DNA of 53,378 nucleotides from Lachnospiraceae bacterium (lineage in GTDB: Bacteria > Bacillota > Clostridia > Lachnospirales > Lachnospiraceae). The notes beneath the pieces were generated by a model. It worked only from the letters and a program-made list of their open reading frames with translations. It searched no databases and was not told where the DNA came from. Shown here piece by piece: positions 24,636 through 32,892 of this stretch; position 1 is the stretch's first letter, and the number at the start of each line of letters is the position of its first letter. Position numbers and translations under genes: made by a program. The stretch is from assembly GCA_022800815.1 (NCBI GenBank), contig JAAWRC010000021.1:1-53378 (forward strand). The letters run 5' to 3'.

Positions 24636-25570
24636 GTGAGAGAATTCCTGTTGTGATTGACCTGGACGGGGGAGCCGACGGGCTGTGGGGGCTGGCCGTG
24701 GCCGCCGCCCATGGGGACCGGATGGAGCTTAAGGCGGTGACCGTCTGCGGGGGAAGGCAGGGGGCAGCGCAGGCCTTTTCCAACAGCGCATCCTACGGGG
24801 CGCTCTTGAAGCTTTCCTGTCCCTTGTACAGGGGGAGCGAGAGATCGGTGCTCTTAAAGGAGAGGTCGCAGTGGAAAGGGGACGGCCCGGATGGAAAGCT
24901 TGGCATGTCTCTTCCGGAGCCTCTTGCCTATGGGGAGGGCTATGCCTGGGATGCGATTTACCGGGAGGCCGTGGCGGCAGAAGGGGAACTGCAGGTGGTC
25001 TGTTTCGGCCCCATGACGAACCTGGCCATCGCCTTATTCAAGTATGAGGAGCTGGCTCCGCTCATCAAACGGGTGATTTTTGTGGGGGGAAGCTATGATT
25101 ATGGGAATATCTCTGCCGCGGCGGAGGTGAACATGGCCACGGACCCGGAGGCGGCCAGGGCGGTCTTTCGCAGCGGGATTCCCAAGACCATGGTCGGCTT
25201 CAACGCCATCCGGGAGAGCGCCCTCTCCGACGAACAGATCCGAAGGGTCATGGGAGAGCGGCTTTCCGGGGAGCTGTTTTTGCAGTGTGCGGCAGGGCGG
25301 GAGAAGCTTCTGTCCCGGGTTTGCTTCGGGGCGCCCCTGGGGATGGCGGCCCTCCTGGAAGGGGACCTGCTGTCCTGGGTGAGGTATCACCTGACGATTG
25401 AGACGAAGAGCAGCCTCTGCAGGGGACGCACGACGCCTCTCAACATGTATTCCCCCAGGGGCTTTGAGAAGGATACGGATATCGCCATGGGTGTGGACAT
25501 GGAGCGGTATGTGGAATTCCTGAAGGCGGCGGTCGAGAGAATGGATGTGAAGGATATTACATGGATTTAA
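24632..25570 (+). CDS. Degenerate nucleoside hydrolase paralogue lacking metal ligands
   Basis: 312 residues, clearly IUNH-fold (FGPMTNLAIALFKYEELAPLIKRVIFVGG; VNMATDPEAARAVFRSGIPKTMVGFN), tandem with the intact enzyme. The signature DxDPGxDD reads DLDGGADG, so the last Asp is Gly, and the late HDAC motif reads LGMA, removing the catalytic His and the third metal ligand. Standard hydrolase chemistry is therefore unlikely. Possible roles are a regulatory or structural partner of the first hydrolase, a binding protein, or a changed reaction. Reading frame is intact and tightly coupled (4-bp and 10-bp overlaps), which argues for selection rather than decay. Confidence 0.8.
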   Translation: MSERIPVVIDLDGGADGLWGLAVAAAHGDRMELKAVTVCGGRQGAAQAFSNSASYGALLKLSCPLYRGSERSVLLKERSQWKGDGPDGKLGMSLPEPLAYGEGYAWDAIYREAVAAEGELQVVCFGPMTNLAIALFKYEELAPLIKRVIFVGGSYDYGNISAAAEVNMATDPEAARAVFRSGIPKTMVGFNAIRESALSDEQIRRVMGERLSGELFLQCAAGREKLLSRVCFGAPLGMAALLEGDLLSWVRYHLTIETKSSLCRGRTTPLNMYSPRGFEKDTDIAMGVDMERYVEFLKAAVERMDVKDITWI

Positions 25571-26733
25571 AGACACAAAAACGGCAGTATTTTTATATCT
25601 GCATGGTTTACCTGTTTTACTATGCAGGGTACACCGCATATTTTTCTTTTTTGACGGTGTTTCTCAAGGGGGAAGGGTATGGCACCAGCGACATCGGCCT
25701 GGTGATGACCTGCATCTCCCTGGCGAATCTGGTGTCCCAGCCCCTCCTGGGGCAGCTGGGGGACACCAGGTTCTCCATCAAACGGATTGTGGCTGTAGGG
25801 ATGTGCGTGACCATTCCCGGAGCCTTCCTCCTGGGGGCTTCGGTGGGAGTGTTCCTCCTGGCCCTGGGGAGCATTCTCCTGGTGGCGTTTTTTGATTATT
25901 CCATGATCGGGCTTCTGGACACCTGGACGAACCTGTCGAAGGAGGAGAATCCCCGGATCAATTACAGCGTGGCCAGGGGGATGGGGAGCTTTTCCAGCGC
26001 CGTCGCCGCCCTTCTGATCGGGGACGCCCTGGCCCGGTTTGGAAATGACAAGATTTTTCTGTTTCACGGAGTGTTTATGGCGGCGGCCTTTGTTTTCGTT
26101 CTCTTGTTCCGGGAAGTACCCTGTGCGGGAAAGGCACGGTCCGGGGAGCGGCGGGAATCCATGGGGGAGGCGCTGCGGTCTCTTTTTCGGAATCGAAAGT
26201 ACCGCTGTTATATCATTGCCATCTTCATGGTCAACATGGGATGGCGGTCGATCATCACCTATCTCCCGGTGATCCTCCTGGACTTCGGCGGGAACAGCAG
26301 CCATCAGGGCATTGCGATGGCCGTCTGCACCATCGGGATTGCCCCGGTCATGTTTGTGTATCCCAGGCTGTTAAAGCGGTTTGGGATCGAGCGGATGATA
26401 CAGGCCGGCTATCTCCTGACCATCGTGCGGGTGTTTAGTATCTGTCTTGTGCAGAATCTCTGGATGATGGTCTGGTTTCAGGCATTTGAGGCGGTCTCTT
26501 TCGGAATTTTGCAGCCGTCCATGATTGAGTATGTGACGAAGGCCACGCCCGCAAAAAACCGGGCCCTGGCGGTGACCGTGGCGGCGGCCGTCCAGATGGC
26601 TCTCTGCGGGACGGTGGGCAATTACCTGGCCGGGATTTTCCTGGAGTACTTCAATTTCCACCTCCTGTTCTTCGCCTTTGGCTGTATTGGAACCGCCGGC
26701 TTCCTGGTGTTGCGCCGGAGTGTGAAGGCGTGA
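25561..26733 (+). CDS. MFS transporter
   Basis: 390 residues with about twelve membrane segments. The loop after TM2 reads GQLGDTRFSIKR, the MFS motif A region, and the N-terminus YFYICMVYLFYYAGYTAYFSF resembles sugar/nucleoside symporters. The start overlaps the previous stop by 10 bp, so it belongs to the nucleoside operon. It may import a second nucleoside class or export the released base. The substrate is inference from context only. Confidence 0.82.
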   Translation: MDLKTQKRQYFYICMVYLFYYAGYTAYFSFLTVFLKGEGYGTSDIGLVMTCISLANLVSQPLLGQLGDTRFSIKRIVAVGMCVTIPGAFLLGASVGVFLLALGSILLVAFFDYSMIGLLDTWTNLSKEENPRINYSVARGMGSFSSAVAALLIGDALARFGNDKIFLFHGVFMAAAFVFVLLFREVPCAGKARSGERRESMGEALRSLFRNRKYRCYIIAIFMVNMGWRSIITYLPVILLDFGGNSSHQGIAMAVCTIGIAPVMFVYPRLLKRFGIERMIQAGYLLTIVRVFSICLVQNLWMMVWFQAFEAVSFGILQPSMIEYVTKATPAKNRALAVTVAAAVQMALCGTVGNYLAGIFLEYFNFHLLFFAFGCIGTAGFLVLRRSVKA

Positions 26734-26871
26734 CGGGAATATGCTGGGGAAAATTGGAAACTTAAGGGCGGGACGGTTGAAAAACCTTTGGAAAAGGAGT
26801 AAAATAGGGTGAAAAAATAGCAGAAGACGATAGCGGAAAACGACTGTGGGCGGACTTTGGAGGAGAGAGGC

Positions 26872-27363
26872 ATGGATGAGGAGCGCAGGGAAAAGCTGAT
26901 GAATTTGTCGGACATGGTGGATAATCTGTACAAGCGGGGGCGGCAGAGCCGTTCTATGGAGAACAGCCCCCGCTATTACGGGAGCGACATTCTTTTGTAT
27001 CCCAACGAGGTCTACACTCTGAAGGCCATTGCACAGAATGAGGGGATCAACCAGACGGAGCTGACGAAGGTGATGTTCCGGACCAAGGGAGCCACCTCGG
27101 TGGTGGTCCGTAAGCTGGTGAATAAAAAGCTGGTGGAGCAGCGGTCCGAGGAGGAGGATCTGCGGGTCAGCCGTCTGTATCCGACCCAGAAGGGCCTGGA
27201 AGTTTACCGGGCCCATCTGGAGTATGATTTAAAATACCTGGATCAGCTTGCGGACCGGCTGAACATCTCCCTGGATGATCTGATCACCGCCAATCGGGTG
27301 CTGCGGATTCTCATCCGCTCCTTTGATGAACGGAGGGAGGCGGAGAAGAAGGAAGAGCGGTAG
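26872..27363 (+). CDS. MarR-family transcriptional regulator
   Basis: 163 residues. Winged-helix core INQTELTKVMFRTKGATSVVVRKLVNKKLVEQRSEEED.LR, with the wing (DLRVSRLYPTQKGLEVY) typical of MarR. GGAGGAGAG lies 5 nt before the ATG. It is the last gene after the nucleoside operon (138-bp gap) and the only DNA-binding regulator in it, so it is the natural candidate to bind the GTTTATCWGATAAAC palindromes at 18747-18843. MarR proteins usually repress and release on ligand binding. That assignment is inference. Confidence 0.85.
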   Translation: MDEERREKLMNLSDMVDNLYKRGRQSRSMENSPRYYGSDILLYPNEVYTLKAIAQNEGINQTELTKVMFRTKGATSVVVRKLVNKKLVEQRSEEEDLRVSRLYPTQKGLEVYRAHLEYDLKYLDQLADRLNISLDDLITANRVLRILIRSFDERREAEKKEER

Positions 27364-27409
27364 GGCTCCCCGCCGTCTGGCCGCTCCGTCCGGCAGGGAA
27401 ATGTGATTT

Positions 27410-28549
27410 TCACGGCTTTCCGGGGAGGTGCTGCAGGAAGCAATCCTTTAGGCTGGCCCTCAGGGGCACGCCGAGCCCTGCGAAGACCTCGTCCAGGGCG
27501 CCGAAGACCTCCGTCATGTCGGGGACGTTGGCGTTCTCTCCCATGTGGCCGATGCGGATGACCTTGCCCGCCAGGCTTCCGAAGGAGCCGGCCAGAAGGA
27601 TGCCGTGGTCTTTTTTCATGGCGGTTAAGACGTCCTTGTCCGTCACGCCCTCCGGCACGAGGAAGACGGTGACGGTATTGGAAAAACCACTCTCCAGATA
27701 GAGGGAAAGCCCGGCTTTCCGGATGGCGCATCTTGCGGCTTCGGCGATGGCGGCGTGGCGTTTTACCATGTCTGTGTCTGCGGCGATGTTGTCGACGGCG
27801 GCCCGCAGGCCGTAAATGTCGCTGATGGGCATGGTGTAGGGGAACCATTTTTCTTCATAATAATGTTCAAAGGTCGTCAGGTTTGCATAGAAGGATGCGA
27901 CGGGCGTCTTTCTTTGCTTCATGGCCGCTTTTGCGTCGGCGCTCAGGGTCACGAAGGTCAGTCCGGGAGGGGCGGACACCACCTTCTGGGAACCGCCGCA
28001 GAGGAGGTCGATCCTGGCCGCATCCACGTCCAATTCCTCGCCGAACATGGCGGAGACGGAGTCCACCACCGTCAGGATCCCGTAGCTTTTTAGGAGAGGA
28101 CAGATGGCGGCGATGTCGTTTAACATGCCGCTGGGCGTGTCGCCGTGGACCACGGTGGCATATTTGTAGTCGTGGCTTTTCTCCAGGAAGTCTTCCAGGG
28201 CCGCCACGTCGATCGCATTTCTGTCATCTACCGTATAGAGATCCGGAATTCCCCCGTACATGGAGACGAAATCGGCAAAGCCTTTTCCATAGATGCCGTT
28301 GTCGAGGACCAGGACTTTGTCGCCGGGTTCCGTCAGGGAGGCGCAGGCGGCTTCCAGGCCGAGTATCCCTTCGCCCCCCAAGATCAGGGTTTCGTTTCCC
28401 GTGTGGAGCAGACGGCTGATCGTCTCACAGGTTTCTTTATAAAATTCCACGAATTCCTCGTCCAGGTCCGGGTTGGTGCAGGGAAGGCTCCTTGCGAGCC
28501 GCACGTTTTCGGCCACCTGGGTGGGGCCGGGCGTCATGATTTTATACAT
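27410..28549 (-). CDS. Class V PLP aminotransferase (alanine-glyoxylate / serine-pyruvate type)
   Basis: 379 residues from MYKIMTPGPTQVAENVRLA at 28549; a much longer open frame to 29476 covers other genes and is not used. Landmarks: LILGGEGILGLEAACASL, VVHGDTPSGMLNDI, VVDSVSAMFGEELD, and the PLP lysine in LLCGGSQKVVSAPPGLTF. Members transfer amino groups between Ala or Ser and glyoxylate or a related oxo acid; exact substrates are not set by sequence alone. It follows the ECF S gene on the same strand, separated by the full repeat element at 28598-28805. Confidence 0.88.
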   Translation of the reverse strand: MYKIMTPGPTQVAENVRLARSLPCTNPDLDEEFVEFYKETCETISRLLHTGNETLILGGEGILGLEAACASLTEPGDKVLVLDNGIYGKGFADFVSMYGGIPDLYTVDDRNAIDVAALEDFLEKSHDYKYATVVHGDTPSGMLNDIAAICPLLKSYGILTVVDSVSAMFGEELDVDAARIDLLCGGSQKVVSAPPGLTFVTLSADAKAAMKQRKTPVASFYANLTTFEHYYEEKWFPYTMPISDIYGLRAAVDNIAADTDMVKRHAAIAEAARCAIRKAGLSLYLESGFSNTVTVFLVPEGVTDKDVLTAMKKDHGILLAGSFGSLAGKVIRIGHMGENANVPDMTEVFGALDEVFAGLGVPLRASLKDCFLQHLPGKP

Positions 28550-28597
28550 GGTCTCTCGTTCCTTTCTTTTTGGAGTCGTTCTTTTTTGGGTCATTCG

Positions 28598-28805
28598 GGC
28601 GATTGCGAAACCGCAAAACGCAGGAGATTCTGACAATTGCATCCAGGAAAAGCCCTCTGCGCCATGGAGATGAGACCATGGAAAACGGGAGGGCCAAGCC
28701 CTCCTGTTTTCTGCGCTTATGGGCTCATTGGAATGTTTGGCGCTGCAGGCTTTGGATGGATCAATTGTCAGAATCCACTCGACAATTTCGGCTTTCGCAA
28801 TCGCC
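28598..28805 (+). repeat. Full copy of dispersed palindromic (MITE-like) element, copy A
   Basis: Imperfect terminal inverted repeats: CGATTGCGAAA (28600-28610) with TTTCGCAATCG (28793-28803), then GATTCTGACAATTG (28626-28639) with CAATTGTCAGAATC (28762-28775). The core has an AAAACGG/CTGTTTT-closed GC hairpin (28682-28710) and a CCATGG pair. It matches 36859-37073 reversed, over most of its length. It contains no transposase. Confidence 0.8.
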
Positions 28806-28815
28806 TGCCTTGGAT

Positions 28816-29358
28816 TTATTTGAGTCCTGCTTTTCTTGCGGCCGTATTGAGGGTGCCGATGACGATGAGGACGATGGCGGCGGCCACGCCGATCTGCACC
28901 AGGTTCCCGGGAACGGAGGTGATGGGGGCGACGAGGCTTCCATAAATGACGGCTTCCGCAAGATAATAACCGGCCACCTTGATGATGCAGGCGGCAATCA
29001 TGGAGGCGGCGTACCAGAAATAGGTTTGATGGGCTTCCGGTTCGGTCATGCGGCCCATGACGTATCCCATGAGACCGACGATCACCAGGGTGAAGGGCGC
29101 CCACAGGGTCCAGCCGGAGAGCAGGTCGAAGAGCCCCATGCCGACACCGCCGGCGATCATTCCGGCTTTCCTGCCGAAGAGGATCGCACCGATAAAAAGA
29201 GGGACGTTGCCCAGATGGATCAGGCCGCCGTTGGCCGCAATGGGAAGGCGGACGTTGACAAAGGCCGTGAAGAGATAGGTCAGCGCCGTGAAGAGGGCGG
29301 TGACGGTGAGAAAATAAACCGTGCTCTGTTCTTTTTTTCTTGTTTTTACGTGTTCCAT
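28816..29358 (-). CDS. ECF transporter S component
   Basis: 180 residues with five to six membrane segments. VYFLTVTALFTALTYLFTAFVNVRLP followed by ANGGLIHLGNVPLFIGAILFG is the hallmark start of ECF S components, small membrane proteins that capture a vitamin or cofactor and dock on a shared EcfAA'T module. No EcfA or EcfT genes are here, so it would be a group II ECF component. The ligand is unknown. AAGGAG lies 10 nt before the ATG. It is first gene of a leftward unit with the aminotransferase, which may relate to the ligand. Confidence 0.85.
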   Translation of the reverse strand: MEHVKTRKKEQSTVYFLTVTALFTALTYLFTAFVNVRLPIAANGGLIHLGNVPLFIGAILFGRKAGMIAGGVGMGLFDLLSGWTLWAPFTLVIVGLMGYVMGRMTEPEAHQTYFWYAASMIAACIIKVAGYYLAEAVIYGSLVAPITSVPGNLVQIGVAAAIVLIVIGTLNTAARKAGLK

Positions 29359-29447
29359 GGTCTGTGCTCCTTTGAATCGTGAGTTTGGATGGTCGTTTGG
29401 CCCGGCCATGTGGCCTGATCCTATGGTAAGGGATGAATGGTATTTTT

Positions 29448-29476
29448 AATATATCCAGTTTTTGAAAATTTAACAA
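29448..29476 (-). promoter_or_regulatory. Promoter of the ECF S / aminotransferase unit
   Basis: On the - strand TTGTTA (29476-29471) and TATATT (29453-29448), 17 bp apart. The roughly 85-nt leader showed no riboswitch I recognise. Confidence 0.65.
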
Positions 29477-29525
29477 GGCCAGTTTGGCGAAAAGGGATTA
29501 GGGGGTAAAGATTGGAAAAAAGGGC

Positions 29526-29556
29526 TTGACTTCGAGTCGGACGAAGGGAGTATCAT
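29526..29556 (+). promoter_or_regulatory. MerR-type promoter with 19-bp spacer
   Basis: TTGACT (29526-29531) and TATCAT (29551-29556) are 19 bp apart, with the inverted repeat CTTCG (29530-29534) / CGAAG (29542-29546) in the spacer. Overlong spacers with a central dyad are characteristic of promoters that MerR-family activators twist into shape. No merR gene is in the window. Confidence 0.5.
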
Positions 29557-29647
29557 AAACATGACTGTGGATGGATCCCGGAGGTTTTGGGAGGATGGTC
29601 CGCAAAGGATTTTTTGTGCCTACGATTCAGAACAGGAGGTTTTGGCA

Positions 29648-30511
29648 ATGAAAGCAAAGGTTTATTTTTCAAAGGTAATTTCCCCGGAAAAGGTCCTGGA
29701 GCTCTATAAGCTGGCCGGGAAGGAGCTTGGCGGGAGGGTGGCCGTGAAGGTCCATTCCGGCGAGAAGGGGAATCAGAACTTTTTGACGCCGGATTTCTGG
29801 AAGCCGGTGGTGGATTACGTGAAGGGGACGGTGGTGGAGTGCAACACCGCCTATGAGGGTGCGAGAAACACCACGGAGCGCCATGTGGCCCTGTTAAAGG
29901 AACATGGCTGGAGCGACCTGTTCCCGGTGGAGATTTTGGACAGCGAGGGACCGGACCTGGAGCTTCCCATCCCGGAGGGGAGGAACATCCAGAAGAACTT
30001 TGTGGGAAAACATCTGGCGGACTATGATTCCATGCTGGTTCTCTCCCATTTCAAGGGACATCCCATGGGCGGCTACGGCGGAGCCTTAAAGCAGCTTTCC
30101 ATCGGCGTGGCGTCCTCCTACGGCAAGGGCTACATCCACGGGCTGGGGGATCCGGCCAACTTCTGGACGGCGGACCATGACAGCTTCCTGGAAGCCATGG
30201 CGGAGTCGGCTTCCTCCGTGGTGGAGTACATGAAGGGGAACCTGGTCTATGTCAACGTGATGAAGAACATGTCCGTGGACTGTGACTGCTGTGCGGTGGC
30301 GGAGGACCCTTGCATTCAGGACATGGGCATCCTGGTATCGTTGGATCCCATCGCCATCGACCAGGCCTGCCTGGACATCGTCTATGCCTGTGACGATCCC
30401 GGAAAGCCCCATTTCCTGGAGCGGGTCGAGTCCAGAAACGGCGTCCACACCATAGAGCGGGCCGCGGAGCTCGGCTTCGGCACCAGGGAGTACGAGCTGA
30501 CCGAAGTTTGA
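29648..30511 (+). CDS. DUF362-family protein
   Basis: 287 residues from MKAKVYFSKVI at 29648 with AGGAGG 8 nt upstream. The DUF362 pattern is present: VAVKVHSGEKGNQNFL, ECNTAYEGARNTTERH, DYDSMLVLSHFKGHPMGGYGGALKQLSIG, and the late SLDPIAIDQACLDIVY. A Cys cluster (DCDCCAVAEDPC, near 215-226) may bind metal or an Fe-S cluster. Function of the family is not settled; members are often annotated as Fe-S or [4Fe-4S] proteins. The preceding promoter suggests induction by a MerR regulator. Confidence 0.85.
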   Translation: MKAKVYFSKVISPEKVLELYKLAGKELGGRVAVKVHSGEKGNQNFLTPDFWKPVVDYVKGTVVECNTAYEGARNTTERHVALLKEHGWSDLFPVEILDSEGPDLELPIPEGRNIQKNFVGKHLADYDSMLVLSHFKGHPMGGYGGALKQLSIGVASSYGKGYIHGLGDPANFWTADHDSFLEAMAESASSVVEYMKGNLVYVNVMKNMSVDCDCCAVAEDPCIQDMGILVSLDPIAIDQACLDIVYACDDPGKPHFLERVESRNGVHTIERAAELGFGTREYELTEV

Positions 30512-30592
30512 GTAAAAGAAAAGAAGGAATGGTTGCGGAGATGTCGCAGGTGGGATGTATGTAAAAATTAAAAAGTGGAAACCCGGAAAGGT

Positions 30593-30664
30593 GTTGAATT
30601 CGGAGATTCTTTTTCGTATAATGGGACTTGTGCAAGGCTGGGGCTTGAGCAGGTCCCGTTTTTT
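30593..30664 (+). promoter_or_regulatory. Promoter immediately followed by hairpin and T run
   Basis: TTGAAT (30593-30598) and TATAAT (30617-30622), 18 bp apart, lead directly into GGGAC (30623-30627)...GTCCC (30653-30657) and T6 (30659-30664). The hairpin may instead terminate DUF362 transcription; both readings are possible. Confidence 0.5.
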
Positions 30665-30738
30665 ATGGTTCATTGTAATTGCATTGGGAAACAACGGGGT
30701 TTTTAAAAGCCTCTGGTTTTTCAAGGAAGGGATCATGT

Positions 30739-31977
30739 ATGGACAGGAGCAGGGAAAGGGAAAGCCGGAAGCGGAAGCTTCGGGCCAGAGTCATTGACAG
30801 CGGGACGGTCCTTCGGGATGAAGGGGAGCAGCAAGCCAATCGGGAGAAAAAACGGAGAAAACGGTTGGCCCGGCTGGCGGCGGCAGCTTTCGTGTTGGTC
30901 CTTGCTGTGGCGGGGGCAGCCGGATATTATATGTACCGGGAGAGCCATCAGTATGAGGAGGCGGCCGTCTTGTGGGAGAAGGAGCAGGCGGCGGATGCGT
31001 CCTCCGGCTATGAGGCGTATGGGGAAAACGTGCTTCGATACACCAGGGACGGGGCTTCCTACCTGAATAAAAAGGGGGAGGAGGTCTGGAGTCAGGCTTT
31101 CGAGATGAAATCTCCCTTTGCTGCGGTGAGGGGTGACTATGCGGCCATTGCCGATCGGAATGGTTATGCGATCTATATCTGTGACAAGGGTGGATGCCTG
31201 GGGACGGTGGCGACGGACCTTCCCATTTCCAGAATTTCCGTCTCCTCCACCGGGGTTACGGCGGCGATTCTGGAAGATGCGAAGAGCAACGTCATAGCTT
31301 TTTATGACAAGACGGGGACGAAGCTTCAGGTTGAAGTGCAGACTACCCTGGCCGGCAACGGTTATCCCATCGACCTGGCCATTTCTCCCAACGGGATGTT
31401 ACTCATGGTTTCCTACGTGTATCTGGATGCGGGCCTGATGCAGAACCAGGTGGTTTTCTATAATTTTGACGACGAGGGGCAGAGCGTAAAGGACCGGCTG
31501 GTGGGCGGGTTCCGAGAATACGGAAGCTCCATCGTGGCCAGAGTCCGTTTTCTGGATAACACCTGCGCCTGTGCCTTTGCCCAGGATCGGCTGTGTTTCT
31601 ATTCCCTGGAACACACGATGAAGCCGGAGCTTACGAGGCAGGTGGACGTGGCCGGGGAGATTGACAGCATCTGTTACTCGGAGGATTACGTGGGCTTGGT
31701 CGTATCGGAGGGAGGCGGGCCGGGGAAGCTGTTCCTCTACGGAGCTTCGGGAAAGGAGATTTTTTCGGAGGAGATTGGCACGGGGTATGAGCATGTGGAG
31801 ATCTCCGGTTCCCATGTCCTGCTTTACAATGAGACGGAATGCCGGATCTACAACGCTTCCGGCAAGCTTAAATATGCGGGCCCCCTCCCCGGGAACACGG
31901 ATAAACTGCTCTGCCTGGGAGAGCGAAGCTATATCCAGATCGGCGGACAATCCATGAGGGGACTGGAACTGAATTAG
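30739..31977 (+). CDS. DUF5711-like membrane-anchored beta-propeller-type protein
   Basis: 412 residues from MDRSRERESRKRK, preceded by AAGGAAGGG. A very basic cytoplasmic segment (1-45) leads to one membrane helix (about 48-68: LARLAAAAFVLVLAVAGAAGYY) and an extracytoplasmic region of short repeated beta motifs (AVRGDYAAIADRNGYAIYI; RISVSSTGVTAAIL; DLAISPNGMLLMVSYV; YVGLVVS). This resembles the DUF5711 family of Clostridia. Function unknown; a surface scaffold is inference. Upstream in-frame Met codons lie before the ribosome site. Confidence 0.7.
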   Translation: MDRSRERESRKRKLRARVIDSGTVLRDEGEQQANREKKRRKRLARLAAAAFVLVLAVAGAAGYYMYRESHQYEEAAVLWEKEQAADASSGYEAYGENVLRYTRDGASYLNKKGEEVWSQAFEMKSPFAAVRGDYAAIADRNGYAIYICDKGGCLGTVATDLPISRISVSSTGVTAAILEDAKSNVIAFYDKTGTKLQVEVQTTLAGNGYPIDLAISPNGMLLMVSYVYLDAGLMQNQVVFYNFDDEGQSVKDRLVGGFREYGSSIVARVRFLDNTCACAFAQDRLCFYSLEHTMKPELTRQVDVAGEIDSICYSEDYVGLVVSEGGGPGKLFLYGASGKEIFSEEIGTGYEHVEISGSHVLLYNETECRIYNASGKLKYAGPLPGNTDKLLCLGERSYIQIGGQSMRGLELN

Positions 31978-32044
31978 GAATGCGGGACCGGTTTTTCAGA
32001 GCCGGGGACAGAGAAGACAGAACGACGAAAGGAATTAAAGAAAG

Positions 32045-32887
32045 ATGGGAAGGGACATCAGGCTGATCGCACTGGATCTGGACGGCACACTTTTGACCAC
32101 GGATAAGAGGCTGACGAAGCGTACCGTTCGGACACTTTCGGAGGCGGCGGGGAGGGGCATCCAGATCGTTCCGGCCACGGGAAGGAGTCTGACGGGGCTT
32201 TCTTCAAAGATACGGGAACTGTCCTTTATCCGTTACGCCATCACGGTGAACGGGGCGGCCGTCTGGGACATGGGGCGGCAGGAGCCCATCGTGAGGCAGG
32301 CGTTTTCGACGGAGCGGGCGGTGGAACTCTGGGAGTTTATCGCCAGGTATCACGCCGTGCGGGACGTCTGTATCGACGGAATCGCCCGGATGGAGCCGGA
32401 GTATTATAATAAGGTAGAGACGTTTATGCCGGACGAGCCCCGGCGCATGCTGATCCGTTCCACCAGGACGCCCACGGAGGGACTCGGGGAGCTGGTGGCC
32501 GACGGGAGCCTGACCGTGGAAAAGTTCAATTTGTTTTTCAGGGAGGATGCGGAGGCCGTGCGGCAGCAGGCCAGGCGGGATCTTGCGCAGTTTGACGGGC
32601 TCTCGGTGACCTCCTCCCTGGGAAACAATCTGGAGATCAACCATGCGGCCGCCACCAAGGGAAGGGGACTTCTCGCACTGGCGGCCCAACTGGGGCTCTC
32701 GCCGGAGCAGACCATGGCCTTCGGGGACGGGGAGAACGACATCTCCATGCTGCGGGCTGCGGGCCTTGGGGTGGCCATGGGGAATGCGGCGGAGGAGGTC
32801 AAGGCGGCCGCCGATCTGGTGACCCTCGGCAACGACGAGGACGGCGTGGCGTATGGGATTGAAAAATATGTGTTGACAGGCAGGTAG
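32045..32887 (+). CDS. Cof-type HAD-IIB phosphatase
   Basis: 280 residues. Motif I DLDGTLLTTDK (nucleophile Asp near 10), motif II in VPATGRS, motif III Lys in HAAATKGRGLLAL, and motif IV FGDGENDISML. The inserted cap of type C2B lies between motifs II and III. These enzymes remove phosphate from sugar phosphates, FMN or PLP; the substrate cannot be told. It is 5 bp before the CvpA-like gene. Confidence 0.9.
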   Translation: MGRDIRLIALDLDGTLLTTDKRLTKRTVRTLSEAAGRGIQIVPATGRSLTGLSSKIRELSFIRYAITVNGAAVWDMGRQEPIVRQAFSTERAVELWEFIARYHAVRDVCIDGIARMEPEYYNKVETFMPDEPRRMLIRSTRTPTEGLGELVADGSLTVEKFNLFFREDAEAVRQQARRDLAQFDGLSVTSSLGNNLEINHAAATKGRGLLALAAQLGLSPEQTMAFGDGENDISMLRAAGLGVAMGNAAEEVKAAADLVTLGNDEDGVAYGIEKYVLTGR

Positions 32888-32892
32888 ACATC

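Noticed and set aside
29359-29447. Riboswitch upstream of the ECF S gene (preQ1, TPP or similar)
   Set aside because: The leader is short and I see none of the conserved cores of these classes.
28550-29476. Long leftward open frame that would extend the class V aminotransferase by about 300 residues
   Set aside because: It runs through the ECF S gene in another frame and through repeat copy A; the aminotransferase begins at MYKIMTPGPT with a proper ribosome site.
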